A stretch of 6,914 bases of DNA from Anaerobacillus alkalidiazotrophicus (GCF_001866055.1 NZ_MLQS01000009.1:1-6914), one strand, 5' to 3'; shown: positions 1 to 5,436, counted from the stretch's first letter. Notes: generated from the letters alone by a model not told the origin. Numbers and translations: made by a program.

Positions 1-193
1 GGAGCATAGCTGGGTAGCTACGTATGGAAGGGATAAGTGCTGAAAGCATCTAAGCATGAAGCCCCCCTCAAGATGAGATTTCCCTTGGAGTTAATCCAGT
101 AAGACCCCTTAGAGATGATGAGGTTGATAGGTCTCGGGTGGAAGCACGGTGACGTGTGGAGCTGAGAGATACTAATCGGTCGAGGACTTATCC
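1..193 (+). rRNA. rrl: 23S ribosomal RNA, 3' end (partial)
   Basis: This is the last ~193 nt of a large-subunit rRNA gene. The conserved terminal block is present: the GGGAAGCACGGTGACGTGTGGAG-like region near 140-160 (here with GGTGGAAGCACGG), then GCTGAGAGATACTAATCGGT and CGAGGACTTATCC, as at the 3' end of Bacillus 23S. The gene starts outside the window. The exact 3' end is set by analogy and may be off by a few bases. A 5S gene follows about 85 nt downstream in the same direction, as expected for an rrn operon. Confidence 0.97.
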
Positions 194-247
194 TAAAAAT
201 AAGAATTGAATTCACACTCAAGAAACTTATATGTATGTTATCTAGTT

Positions 248-267
248 TTCAGAGAATGATCTCTGAA
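248..267 (+). other. Hairpin in the 23S-5S spacer
   Basis: TTCAGAGA and TCTCTGAA form a perfect 8-bp stem closing a 4-nt loop (ATGA), about 10 nt before the 5S gene. Similar TAGTTTTCAGAGA-type stems occur in Bacillaceae rRNA spacers. I infer a role in processing or antitermination of the precursor. It is not a terminator because no T-run follows. Confidence 0.6.
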
Positions 268-277
268 TTAAATAATA

Positions 278-393
278 TCTAGTGGCGATAGCGAAGAGGT
301 CACACTCGTTCCCATGCCGAACACGATCGTTAAGCTCTTTTGCGCCGATGGTAGTTAGGGGCTTCCCCTTGTGAGAGTAGGACGTTGCTAGGT
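278..393 (+). rRNA. rrf: 5S ribosomal RNA
   Basis: This is a complete 5S rRNA of about 116 nt. It carries the diagnostic GCGAAGAGGTCACAC, TCCCATGCCGAACACG and GTTAAGCTCTT blocks and the GTGAGAGTAGGACG 3' part. The two ends pair in the usual helix I: CTAGTGGCG near 279-287 with CGTTGCTAG near 383-391, allowing G-U pairs. A strong terminator follows within 10 nt and no tRNA genes lie between them, so this is the end of the first rrn operon. Confidence 0.96.
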
Positions 394-399
394 AAAATG

Positions 400-430
400 A
401 AAAACACATTCCGATGGGATGTGTTTTTTT
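400..430 (+). terminator. Rho-independent terminator of the first rRNA operon
   Basis: AAAACACAT (401-409) pairs with ATGTGTTTT (419-427). The stem continues through a T-G pair and two C-G pairs to a GAT loop, giving 12 bp in all, and is followed by an unbroken run of seven T. It lies 7 nt after the 5S gene and ends the operon. Confidence 0.93.
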
Positions 431-468
431 GTGTGTTAATAACTATTTTATATATTTGTACTGCTGCT

Positions 469-522
469 TCTGCGTCTACAAGCATCGCTTCCTGGTAGGC
501 TTCCTCGAAGCAAAGCTGCATG
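469..522. repeat. Imperfect direct repeat A, copy 1 (54 bp)
   Basis: This 54-bp segment recurs at 573-626 with about 45 of 54 positions identical and no gaps. It begins TCTGCGTCT and ends with CTTCCTCGAAGCAA followed by GCTGCATG. Read on the minus strand both copies are open and encode a similar peptide, MQxCFEEAxxxAxLxDAE. In this copy that frame runs back into the 5S gene, so it is not a real gene as it stands. Its origin is unknown: it may be a dispersed intergenic repeat or a decayed coding segment. Confidence 0.7.
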
Positions 523-572
523 TAGATTAGTCAATGGAGTAATAACAAGCTGTGATTGAAGTCAGTAGCTTT

Positions 573-626
573 TCTGCGTCTGCTAGTATCGCTTTGAAGA
601 AGGCTTCCTCGAAGCAACGCTGCATG
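573..626. repeat. Imperfect direct repeat A, copy 2 (54 bp)
   Basis: This is the second copy of the repeat at 469-522, 104 bp away. On the minus strand it opens a 32-codon frame starting at the ATG at 626 (MQRCFEEAFFKAILADAE, then more), which ends in a stop just inside the inter-copy spacer. No convincing ribosome binding site precedes it. The 104-bp offset is not a multiple of three, so the two copies do not form one reading frame. Confidence 0.7.
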
Positions 627-630
627 CTGC

Positions 631-659
631 TGAGCACAGAGAAAAAAGGTAACGCAAAG
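631..659. repeat. Imperfect direct repeat B, copy 1
   Basis: The sequence begins TGAGCACAGAGAAAA and continues into GGTAACGCAAAG. It recurs 52 bp downstream at 683-711 with about 24 of 29 positions identical. It directly follows repeat A copy 2, so repeats A and B appear to belong to one composite repeated segment. Confidence 0.6.
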
Positions 660-682
660 GAGCGATACGTGCCCAAAATTGT

Positions 683-711
683 TGAGCATAGAGAAAAGCG
701 GTACCGTAAAG
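683..711. repeat. Imperfect direct repeat B, copy 2
   Basis: TGAGCATAGAGAAAA followed by GGTACCGTAAAG matches 631-659. It lies at the start of the open frame that later becomes the antitoxin remnant, so the N-terminal codons of that frame come from repeat DNA. Confidence 0.6.
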
Positions 712-803
712 CGCAGGGACTGGGAAAATAGTGTATTTAATAAGAGGGAGCGTTCGCCTCCTCTTTTAGATCAACCTGTGCACTTTAACGATTTAACGCG
801 GTG

Positions 804-816
804 GGGGTCAGACCCC
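804..816. repeat. GGGGTC-A-GACCCC palindrome
   Basis: GGGGTC and GACCCC form a perfect 6-bp inverted repeat around a single A, embedded in GTGGGGGTCAGACCCCGATTT-like context. Short GGGGTC/GACCCC palindromes recur between genes in many bacteria and resemble REP-type elements. Here it sits exactly where the antitoxin-like frame loses its similarity, which suggests that an insertion or a repeat-mediated junction disrupted the gene. Only one copy is present in the window. Confidence 0.5.
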
Positions 817-1004
817 GATTTCATGATGAGTATGGAAAGTTATGAGAAATCTTTGGCGCAGTTAGATTTATACCGAAAGTTAGCTGAAGCAGAAGCACAA
901 ATAAAAAACGGGGAGGAACTATTAGATGGGGAAGAAGTCTTTAAAACATTAAAGAAAAAGTATGAGAAACAATAAATGTAAAATTATGGAGAGGGGAAGG
1001 TTGC

Positions 1005-2108
1005 ATGAGAAATAAATTCTTTTTGATAGTAATGTTACTTTTAATTGTATTGTCCATGATTGCTTGTTCTGGTGAAAAAACGGCAATCGACGAGGAAGAT
1101 CTTAATTTAGTAGAAGAAGAACAATCTAATGGTGATATAGAAAATGAAAAAAGCGGAAGAGAAGAACTCGGAGAAGAGGACAAACGTATTGTTGAAGAGG
1201 TTGCTGATAATAATGTTGTTGAAATAAATCGAGGTAATCATTCGGGGAATATTTTAATGGGTGGTAATGTTGAATATTCCAATGGTTGGTTATATTTTGC
1301 TAATATTTTTGATGACAATCGACTTTATAAAATGACAGTTGAAGGAAATGAAGTAACAAAGCTTACTGAAGAAGCAGTAAGTAATATTCATGTTATTAAT
1401 AATGAAACGATTTATTATGTTACAACAGAAATGGATTTTGGTAGTTATCGAAGTGGTAATTCTATTCGTCGAATGTCAATTAGCGGTGAGGCTGAAGAAA
1501 TATTGTTTGAAGGATATGTATCATTGATGCATGTGTACGGTGATGAATTAGTATTTTTACATGGAGAATCTAGTGAATATACAAGTATACATACGCTATC
1601 AATGACAGACCAAACTTTAACAGATTGGGAAGTTTGGGGATATGGGTTATCAATGGATAAGGACGAATACATAATAATAGGAGCTGGAGAGATTTATTAT
1701 GGCTCGTTAGATCAGATCGGTCAATATCATGGACTTGGTTATATTGTTGGTAATGATTATGCACTTTTTCAAGATGGAACAATAATTGCAAGGGATTTAA
1801 AAAAATATTCTGATACTACCGAAAAAGACCTTCGATATATTAGTTTAAATGAAATGTATACTGAAAAACCAGTGCAATATTTTAATGCAATTGGAGACGA
1901 CATTTATTTTTCTGCAGCACTAGCAGGAGTTGATCAGAATACATATTTATATAACTTAAAGGAATATACATTGCTAGATCTTAATGAAGTGTTGTACGAA
2001 ATTTACACTTTTGAAGATTATGTCGTCGGCTATTATGCTAGACAAGGTGGAGGAGCTTACATAGTCATTGATCGAGAAACTAATGAAGGTAGATCAATCT
2101 ATCCTTAA
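1005..2108 (+). CDS. Predicted lipoprotein with DUF5050/beta-propeller-like domain
   Basis: This 367-aa protein is predicted to be anchored on the outer face of the membrane. It has a short basic N-terminus (MRNK), a hydrophobic core at 5-18 and a lipobox-like MIAC with the lipid-bearing Cys at position 21. M at -3 of the lipobox is less usual than L. Residues 24-70 form a highly acidic, Glu-rich linker. From about 83 onward come repeated blade-like units such as NVEYSNGWLYFAN, RLYKMTVEGNEVTKLT and NNETIYYVTTE. These resemble the DUF5050/WD40-like propeller proteins of Bacillota. The function of such proteins is mostly unknown; a sensing or binding role is inference. The ATG is supported by GGAGAGGGG at 988-996. 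The start lies only 29 nt after the antitoxin remnant, and I see no clear promoter. A GGGGACGGTTC hairpin with a short T-run follows the stop and may terminate the transcript. Confidence 0.85.
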   Translation: MRNKFFLIVMLLLIVLSMIACSGEKTAIDEEDLNLVEEEQSNGDIENEKSGREELGEEDKRIVEEVADNNVVEINRGNHSGNILMGGNVEYSNGWLYFANIFDDNRLYKMTVEGNEVTKLTEEAVSNIHVINNETIYYVTTEMDFGSYRSGNSIRRMSISGEAEEILFEGYVSLMHVYGDELVFLHGESSEYTSIHTLSMTDQTLTDWEVWGYGLSMDKDEYIIIGAGEIYYGSLDQIGQYHGLGYIVGNDYALFQDGTIIARDLKKYSDTTEKDLRYISLNEMYTEKPVQYFNAIGDDIYFSAALAGVDQNTYLYNLKEYTLLDLNEVLYEIYTFEDYVVGYYARQGGGAYIVIDRETNEGRSIYP

Positions 2109-2127
2109 TTTCGCTGACTGTCACCAA

Positions 2128-2180
2128 GGAAGCATGGGGACGGTTCCCTTGCTTCCTAAGGAACCGTCCTTTTGTTTCCC
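2128..2180. repeat. GGGGACGGTTC REP-type inverted repeat, copy 1
   Basis: GGGGACGGTTC (2136-2146) faces GAACCGTCC (2161-2169) across a 14-nt loop that contains TTGCTTCC. GGAAGCA lies just outside on the left, and a TTTTGTTTCCC end on the right. It starts 19 nt after the lipoprotein stop codon, and the hairpin plus TTTT could also act as its terminator. The same layout occurs at 4261-4327, and a related longer form at 5440-5521, on either side of the transposase gene. This copy is about 2.5 kb from that gene, consistent with dispersal. Confidence 0.88.
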
Positions 2181-2364
2181 TAGTAGGTATTCGTGCGTTT
2201 CACCACCTAAGAAAGTATATGTAAATGGAGAACAAGTTAAAACAGTTCATACCGAATCGTATTATTGAACGACACAGGGTACATATATTTGACTTGTTAC
2301 TATATTGTTTTCAGTTTTTTAGATATAGAATGTGAAGCTATTGTTCTATGAAAGTAGTAGGGCC
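2181..2364. other. AT-rich spacer without a clear gene
   Basis: No supported gene is present. The plus strand has a short coding-like tail (about 2205-2268) reading PPKKVYVNGEQVKTVHTESYY before a stop. It has no start signal of its own, and the frame upstream runs through the REP element. It may be the C-terminal remnant of a lost gene, but I do not recognise it. Confidence 0.3.
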
Positions 2365-2409
2365 CTATTTTCGAAATCGTTTGGTTGAATCCTTTATCTC
2401 TATCTTCAT
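2365..2409 (-). pseudogene. Very short minus-strand frame with a strong ribosome binding site
   Basis: The minus strand has AAAAGGAGAGAGGTGAA immediately before an ATG at 2409. This opens MKIEIKDSTKRFRK and stops after 14 codons. The AGGAG core lies 9 nt from the ATG, which is ideal. It may be the surviving start of a longer gene cut short by a nonsense or frameshift mutation, or a leader peptide. The upstream minus-strand frame at 2438-2560 ends 28 nt before this start, as expected for two genes of one former operon. I do not recognise the family. Confidence 0.35.
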
Positions 2410-2437
2410 TTCACCTCTCTCCTTTTCATTAATTTTT

Positions 2438-2660
2438 TCAATCATCTATACTAATTTCTCGATTTTCCGCTTCGTTTTTTAAAGGGATAATAAATTCACT
2501 GTAAAAACGTTCTTTTCGTTTCCCTAAAATGACTTGACGCGCACCCTTTGCAAAAATGCGTTAATTTGGTAGTAATTAATGCTATTGTTTTTTTATTAGT
2601 ACTCTCGGTTTCACCACGAAATCCGTACCGCAGATTTAAACTTAACAACTTAATTCGAAT
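2438..2660 (-). pseudogene. Coding-like minus-strand remnant, probably frameshifted
   Basis: Two overlapping minus-strand frames look like pieces of one decayed gene. The upstream piece is open from 2660 down to a stop at 2496 and includes RYGFRGETESTNKKTIAL, then ITTKLTHF. The downstream piece is open from 2560 to the stop at 2438 and includes FAKGARQVILGKRKERFYS, then EFIIPLKNEAENREISIDD. Neither has a convincing start codon with a ribosome binding site. A single frameshift in 2500-2560 would join them. The composition (charged residues spread through a plausible fold, a clean C-terminus, a ribosome binding site for another frame 28 nt later) favours former coding DNA. The possibility that this is a dispersed intergenic repeat is not excluded. 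The family is unknown. Confidence 0.35.
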
Positions 2661-2706
2661 TTACCCAAAAAGTCCTGCTTTCTCCTGCATTAAATTCCTA
2701 TTGTTA

Positions 2707-2734
2707 TTTATAGGCGACCGATTATTGATATAAT
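2707..2734 (+). promoter_or_regulatory. Extended -10 promoter of the zinc-ribbon/TPR gene
   Basis: TGATATAAT (2726-2734) is a perfect extended -10 (TGnTATAAT). The best -35 candidate is weak, TTTATA at 2707-2712 with 16-nt spacing, which extended -10 promoters tolerate. It would start transcription near 2741, about 36 nt before the ATG at 2777. Confidence 0.65.
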
Positions 2735-2776
2735 GTATAGTTGTATTACATTACACTCATAGAAAGGTAGACGAAA

Positions 2777-3814
2777 ATGGCAACTTCTCAAATTAATCCC
2801 CAACTGATTCATCTACTATTAGATCAGAAAACTATCAATTTGCAAGATCCCCCAACAACGAAAGCGTTACCGGGAAAATATGTAAAGAGTATTCTCAAAA
2901 ATAAAAAATCACTCAGCCCAATTATAGAGGAAAACTTTCAAATGTTGACTTGTAAAAGCTGTGGCAGAAAAGGAAAATATGATGTCGGGCTAGTAGTTGT
3001 GAATATTGATAAGAAAACAAAGACAGAGAATATATCAGATAACATTCAAACGACAGGATATTTTCGATGTAAGCATTGTAATAATGCTGGAGATTGGGAG
3101 TTACCGGATAGTCTCCTTATGCAATCTATGATAAGTGCTCTTCCCATAATGGATGGAATTTCAAAAAAAAGTATGATTGGTAAAAACCTCTTATTTGATG
3201 GGAGTTGGCATAGATACACAACGGATGCAGAGGAACATTTATTAAATCTATTAAAAGAAAATCCAAAAGATTCATATCTTTGGAATCGACTTGGGAACTT
3301 GTATCATAAGGGAAATCGTCCTGAGTTAGCGGTAAGTGTTTTTGAACATTCAATTTTGATTGACCCAGCTCAAGTTGAATCTCAGTTTACATTAGGCGAT
3401 ATGTTAGCACAAATAAGTGATTTGCCAAACGCCGGATACCATTTCCGTCAAATGCTTCTTTGTGCTGAAGGGTACAAAAAGATGCCGGCGGTTAATTTAA
3501 GAGAGATGCTAGCAATTGGGCTTCAATTATTATTTATGATGGATGATCATACAAATGGCGAAGTTGCTTTTTTACCCACGTTAGATGAATTAAAAGCATC
3601 AGGACGTAAAGATGTCCCAGTAAATTTTTCAGAAATAGATTTGGAAATTTTCCCCGATGAAATAGATTCCTTTTTTCCGATAGCCGAAATGTATATGGGA
3701 ACTAGAGCTAAAGAAATTCCAATGAGACAGAGAACCTTTAACTTAACGACTACTTCAAAGGATTCGTTAGAACAGAAGAAAAAGAAGGTTAAAAAGAAGA
3801 AAAAAAGGAAGTAG
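2777..3814 (+). CDS. Zinc-ribbon and TPR protein with lysine-rich tail
   Basis: This 345-aa protein is predicted to be cytoplasmic; I see no signal peptide or membrane segment. Two knuckles, CKSC (59-62) and CKHC (98-101), can bind one zinc ion, with about 35 residues between them. Residues 165-198 (SYLWNRLGNLYHKGN, then RPELAVSVFEHSILIDPA) match a TPR unit, and 199-232 may be a second, weaker one. The last 13 residues are almost all Lys or Arg. Zinc ribbon plus TPR suggests a protein- or nucleic-acid-binding adaptor, and the basic tail suggests RNA or DNA contact; both are inference. The ATG follows AGAAAGG with good spacing, and an extended -10 promoter lies 43 nt upstream. It appears monocistronic. 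I see no strong terminator after it, only a weak hairpin at 3828-3842. The protein is not recognised at gene-name level. Confidence 0.85.
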   Translation: MATSQINPQLIHLLLDQKTINLQDPPTTKALPGKYVKSILKNKKSLSPIIEENFQMLTCKSCGRKGKYDVGLVVVNIDKKTKTENISDNIQTTGYFRCKHCNNAGDWELPDSLLMQSMISALPIMDGISKKSMIGKNLLFDGSWHRYTTDAEEHLLNLLKENPKDSYLWNRLGNLYHKGNRPELAVSVFEHSILIDPAQVESQFTLGDMLAQISDLPNAGYHFRQMLLCAEGYKKMPAVNLREMLAIGLQLLFMMDDHTNGEVAFLPTLDELKASGRKDVPVNFSEIDLEIFPDEIDSFFPIAEMYMGTRAKEIPMRQRTFNLTTTSKDSLEQKKKKVKKKKKRK

Positions 3815-3827
3815 AGAAGGGAAACAG

Positions 3828-3842
3828 GTGGGCAGGTCCCAC
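3828..3842. repeat. Small GTGGG/CCCAC hairpin, possible degraded REP
   Basis: GTGGG and CCCAC form a 5-bp stem around CAGGT, inside GGGAAACAGGTGGGCAGG context. It resembles the GGGACAGGTCCC palindromes found between genes in Bacillota, with one base altered. No T-run follows, so it is a poor terminator for the gene that ends at 3814. Confidence 0.3.
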
Positions 3843-3889
3843 GTTCAAATTGGGTGGTGCTTTGACTTTAGTAGGGTGTAATCGAACAG

Positions 3890-3918
3890 TAGAATTAGGA
3901 ATATACGTTTGCTATAAT
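3890..3918 (+). promoter_or_regulatory. Promoter of the type I toxin gene
   Basis: TGCTATAAT at 3910-3918 is a perfect extended -10. The matching -35 position (3890-3895, TAGAAT) is poor. Transcription would start near 3925, giving a 5' leader of about 56 nt and, with the terminator at 4174-4210, an mRNA of about 280 nt, a usual size for txpA/bsrG-type messages. Confidence 0.75.
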
Positions 3919-3954
3919 TACTTAGTAACTACATAACGCAAGGTGGCGGCTGAA

Positions 3955-3977
3955 CTCCCTGAACGAAAGGGGGGAGG
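3955..3977 (+). promoter_or_regulatory. Ribosome binding site that can be sequestered by a hairpin
   Basis: AAAGGGGGGAGG (3966-3977) is an unusually strong ribosome binding site just before the toxin ATG. The upstream CTCCC (3955-3959) can pair with GGGAG (3972-3976) across a 12-nt loop, hiding part of it. Sequestered ribosome binding sites are known in type I toxin mRNAs such as bsrG, where antitoxin binding strengthens the block. Confidence 0.6.
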
Positions 3978-3980
3978 CAT

Positions 3981-4088
3981 ATGACGACATATCAAGCATT
4001 TAGCTTATTTGCGCAATTTAGTTTAGTGTTAATAGCGCTACTTACACTAATTGTAACTATTGTCGTCAATTTAAACAAAAAGAAATAG
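3981..4088 (+). CDS. Small holin-like type I toxin (TxpA/BsrG family)
   Basis: This encodes a 35-aa peptide, MTTYQAFSLFAQFSLVL, then IALLTLIVTIVVNLNKKK. It has a short polar N-terminus starting MTTYQA, one hydrophobic membrane span (about residues 7-29) and a basic KKK end. This matches the 'putative holin-like toxin' (Hol_Tox) family that includes TxpA, BsrG and BsrE of Bacillus subtilis. Members act at the membrane and are toxic when overproduced. The ATG follows the very strong ribosome binding site at 3966-3977. The gene has its own extended -10 promoter and terminator. A convergent RNA on the other strand overlaps its 3' end from the stop codon onward, as in txpA/RatA and bsrG/SR4. The peptide is short enough to be missed by standard gene callers. 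I have not assigned it to a named member. Confidence 0.87.
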   Translation: MTTYQAFSLFAQFSLVLIALLTLIVTIVVNLNKKK

Positions 4089-4120
4089 CCACCCTGCCAG
4101 CCAAGTGAGGTGAGCTATTT
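4075..4120 (-). terminator. Terminator of the antisense antitoxin RNA
   Basis: On the minus strand AAATAGC (4120-4114) pairs with GCTATTT (4089-4083). After a bulged base a CACC/GGTG inner stem follows, and the U-rich end reads CTTTTTG. The element includes the toxin stop codon, so the end of the coding region and the end of the antisense RNA coincide. Confidence 0.7.
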
Positions 4121-4173
4121 CAATAAGCGATATCCAACTGGTCAGCCGCTCTTCAAGCGGCATGTAGTTGCAT

Positions 4174-4210
4174 TGCCTGAGCGTTGCTGCGCTCAGGTAC
4201 TTTTTATTTT
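4174..4210 (+). terminator. Terminator of the toxin mRNA
   Basis: CCTGAGCG (4176-4183) pairs with CGCTCAGG (4190-4197) around TTGCTG, with G-T and T-A pairs extending it, followed by TACTTTTTATTTT. It is a strong plus-strand terminator about 86 nt after the toxin stop. The same stem lies near the 5' end of the antisense RNA, where no T-run follows it. Confidence 0.88.
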
Positions 4211-4227
4211 ACGTCATTTCTAACTAA

Positions 4228-4257
4228 AGTATACACCATTTTTCGCCGTTTCAGCAA
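4228..4257 (-). promoter_or_regulatory. Promoter of the antisense antitoxin RNA
   Basis: Read on the minus strand, TTGCTG (4257-4252) is followed after 18 nt by TATACT (4233-4228), a good sigma-A match. It points toward the toxin gene and would start RNA near 4221. It sits between the toxin terminator and a REP element. Confidence 0.75.
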
Positions 4258-4260
4258 GTC

Positions 4261-4327
4261 AGGGAAGCATGAGAGAAGCATGGGGACGGTTCTCTTGCTT
4301 CCTTAGGAACCGTCCCTTTGCTTTCTA
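4261..4327. repeat. GGGGACGGTTC REP-type inverted repeat, copy 2 (upstream of the transposase)
   Basis: GGGGACGGTTC (4282-4292) faces GAACCGTCCC (4307-4316) over a 14-nt loop containing TTGCTTCC. AAGCA (4276-4280) and TGCTT (4319-4323) make a second, outer stem. It is nearly identical in layout to copy 1 at 2128-2180. An extra GGGAAGCATGAGA at 4262-4274 looks like the remnant of another half unit. It lies about 330 bp before the RAYT start, as expected for a RAYT with its substrate repeats. Confidence 0.9.
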
Positions 4328-4644
4328 CCTAACATAATGAATTTTTTTTAAAAAATAGTGAAAAACAAAATAAATTTATATATGATTAATATAATCCCCA
4401 TTAATTTCTTCCAAAACCTCTAGAAAGAATTCCAACTAGTTATTTTTAAAGAACTTCAATACTAAGTCAATGACAATCAACCTTCGTTTCCGAGTTTCCT
4501 ACGTACCTATCGTATCATTTGTTAATGCCTGTACTCTGTGACTATGGGTATGACATTGATCTAATTAACTATCGTACCTTCCTAGATAGACCATTTATAT
4601 TATTTAATGTGTTGTAGATACAGTAAATGTTACAAATCCATAAA
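4328..4644. other. AT-rich spacer before the transposase gene
   Basis: I see no gene, RNA gene or strong terminator here. The DNA is very AT-rich from 4336 to 4480. Neither strand has a long open frame with a ribosome binding site. A promoter for the transposase should lie here, but no -35/-10 pair is convincing, in keeping with the weak expression usual for such genes. Confidence 0.5.
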
Positions 4645-4659
4645 AAGGAGGTGTTTCAA

Positions 4660-5436
4660 GTGCCTCGTCGCGCAAGAGAAAAAAGTAGAAGTGGAATTTA
4701 TCACATCATGTGGAGAGGTGCAAATGGTCAAGAAATATTTCACGACAAAGAAGATTGCCTCAAATTTCTTGACATTTTTAGAAAGTATAAACAAAGAGCA
4801 GAGATGAAGGTATATGCTTGGTGCCTGATGAATAACCATATCCATTTACTATTAAAAGAAGGCAATGAATCTATTTCTGTTACAATGAAACGTATCGCAG
4901 TAAGCTTTGTTGCCAATTACAATTGGAAGTACAAAACAACAGGCCACCTATTTCAGGATCGATTTAAAAGCGAGAATGTCGAAACGGATCAATATTTATT
5001 AACCGTCGTTAGATACATCCACCAAAATCCTGTGAAAGCTGGCATCGCCAAACGAGTGGATCAATGGATGTGGAGTAGTTGTCGCGGATATTATGATCAT
5101 TCGAGTTCTTCATCACAGGACTTTGTTGATTGTGATTTTATTTTAAATAGGTTTTCAGCAGATCTAACAACTGCCATAGTAAAATTCAAAGCATTTAATG
5201 AAAGAGTGAATCAAGATCAATGTCTAGAGGTAGATGTTAAAAGAAAGATAACGGATGATGATGCGAGGCAATTAATAAAAGAGTTACTAGGTACAATTGA
5301 AATCGCACAAGTAAAGAGTTTACCTAAAATAGAAAGAAACAAAATACTGAGAAAAGTAAAAAGGATTAATGGCTTATCACAACGACAAGCTGCAAGAATA
5401 CTAGGAATATCTCCTAATTTGGTATTTAAAGCATAG
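4660..5436 (+). CDS. REP-associated tyrosine transposase (RAYT, Y1 HUH family)
   Basis: This 258-aa single-strand DNA nuclease of the IS200-like Y1 family binds and cuts REP hairpins. Starting at the GTG at 4660 it reads MPRRAREKSRSGIYHIMWRG, the typical RAYT opening. The HUH metal-binding motif is HIH at 60-62 within MNNHIHLLL. GHLFQDRFKSE (95-105) and VRYIHQNPVKAGI (117-129) follow, with Tyr119 as the likely nucleophile. After about residue 150 comes a C-terminal extension ending in an HTH-like GLSQRQAARILGISPNLV, as in Bacillota members. The GTG is chosen because AAGGAGG (4645-4651) lies 8 nt before it; an in-frame ATG at 4627 would put that site inside the gene. REP-type repeats flank the gene at 4261 and 5440. 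All core motifs are intact. RAYTs are usually single copy and not proven to move themselves. Confidence 0.93.
   Translation: MPRRAREKSRSGIYHIMWRGANGQEIFHDKEDCLKFLDIFRKYKQRAEMKVYAWCLMNNHIHLLLKEGNESISVTMKRIAVSFVANYNWKYKTTGHLFQDRFKSENVETDQYLLTVVRYIHQNPVKAGIAKRVDQWMWSSCRGYYDHSSSSSQDFVDCDFILNRFSADLTTAIVKFKAFNERVNQDQCLEVDVKRKITDDDARQLIKELLGTIEIAQVKSLPKIERNKILRKVKRINGLSQRQAARILGISPNLVFKA

Larger units (their letters stand above)
679..975 (+). pseudogene. Remnant of a Phd/YefM-like antitoxin (C-terminal half only)
   Basis: This frame is open for 98 codons from a TTG. Only the last ~51 codons (from Phe48, base 820) look like protein. The stretch MMSMESYEKSLAQLDLYRK, then LAEAEAQIKNGEELLDGEEVF and a basic end, resembles the C-terminal half of Phd/YefM-type antitoxins of Bacillota: the end of the DNA-binding fold (usually 'VVMSxxxYE') plus the toxin-binding helix. 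The usual N-terminal half is missing. In its place the frame reads through repeat B and a GGGGTC palindrome at 804-816. Just before that palindrome, LTRW may be what is left of the usual 'TKNG' turn. There is no ribosome binding site before the ATG at 823 and no toxin gene follows. I infer a gene broken by repeat-associated rearrangement. The family assignment is from recalled sequence resemblance, not a search. Confidence 0.55.
4075..4221 (-). ncRNA. Antisense antitoxin RNA (RatA/SR4-like)
   Basis: A minus-strand RNA of about 150 nt is predicted from promoter -35 TTGCTG and -10 TATACT (4228-4257) to a terminator ending near 4076. It would be fully complementary to the last ~130 nt of the toxin mRNA, from the stop codon to the terminator. 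It would carry the complements of two toxin-mRNA hairpins, the GCCGCT/AGCGGC stem (4145-4161, loop CTTCA) and the terminator stem, which are likely contact points. RatA, SR4 and SR5 are arranged the same way and repress or destabilise their toxin mRNAs. The ends are inferred from promoter and terminator positions. Confidence 0.75.

Noticed and set aside
18..221. 67-codon minus-strand frame
   Set aside because: It lies inside the 23S rRNA gene.
194..277. tRNA gene in the 23S-5S spacer or after the 5S
   Set aside because: No cloverleaf or T-loop GTTCGA-type motif can be found in either place.
330..521. 63-codon minus-strand frame
   Set aside because: It runs through the 5S gene and its terminator. 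Only the repeat A part (469-522) is of interest and is reported as a repeat.
469..711. CRISPR-like array
   Set aside because: There are only two copies of each repeat, they are imperfect, spacers are irregular and no cas gene is present.
804..816. Reading the GGGGTC palindrome as a regulatory operator
   Set aside because: It lies within an open frame away from any promoter and resembles widespread intergenic palindromes.
2068..2268. 66-codon plus-strand frame
   Set aside because: It overlaps the end of the lipoprotein gene in another frame and reads through the REP element. Only the last ~20 codons could be an old remnant.
2548..2733. 61-codon plus-strand frame
   Set aside because: It has no ribosome binding site, overlaps the promoter of the next gene, and the minus strand of this stretch looks more like coding DNA.
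4607..4845. Overlapping frames on both strands at the start of the transposase gene
   Set aside because: They are other-frame readings of the RAYT gene, which has clear family motifs.
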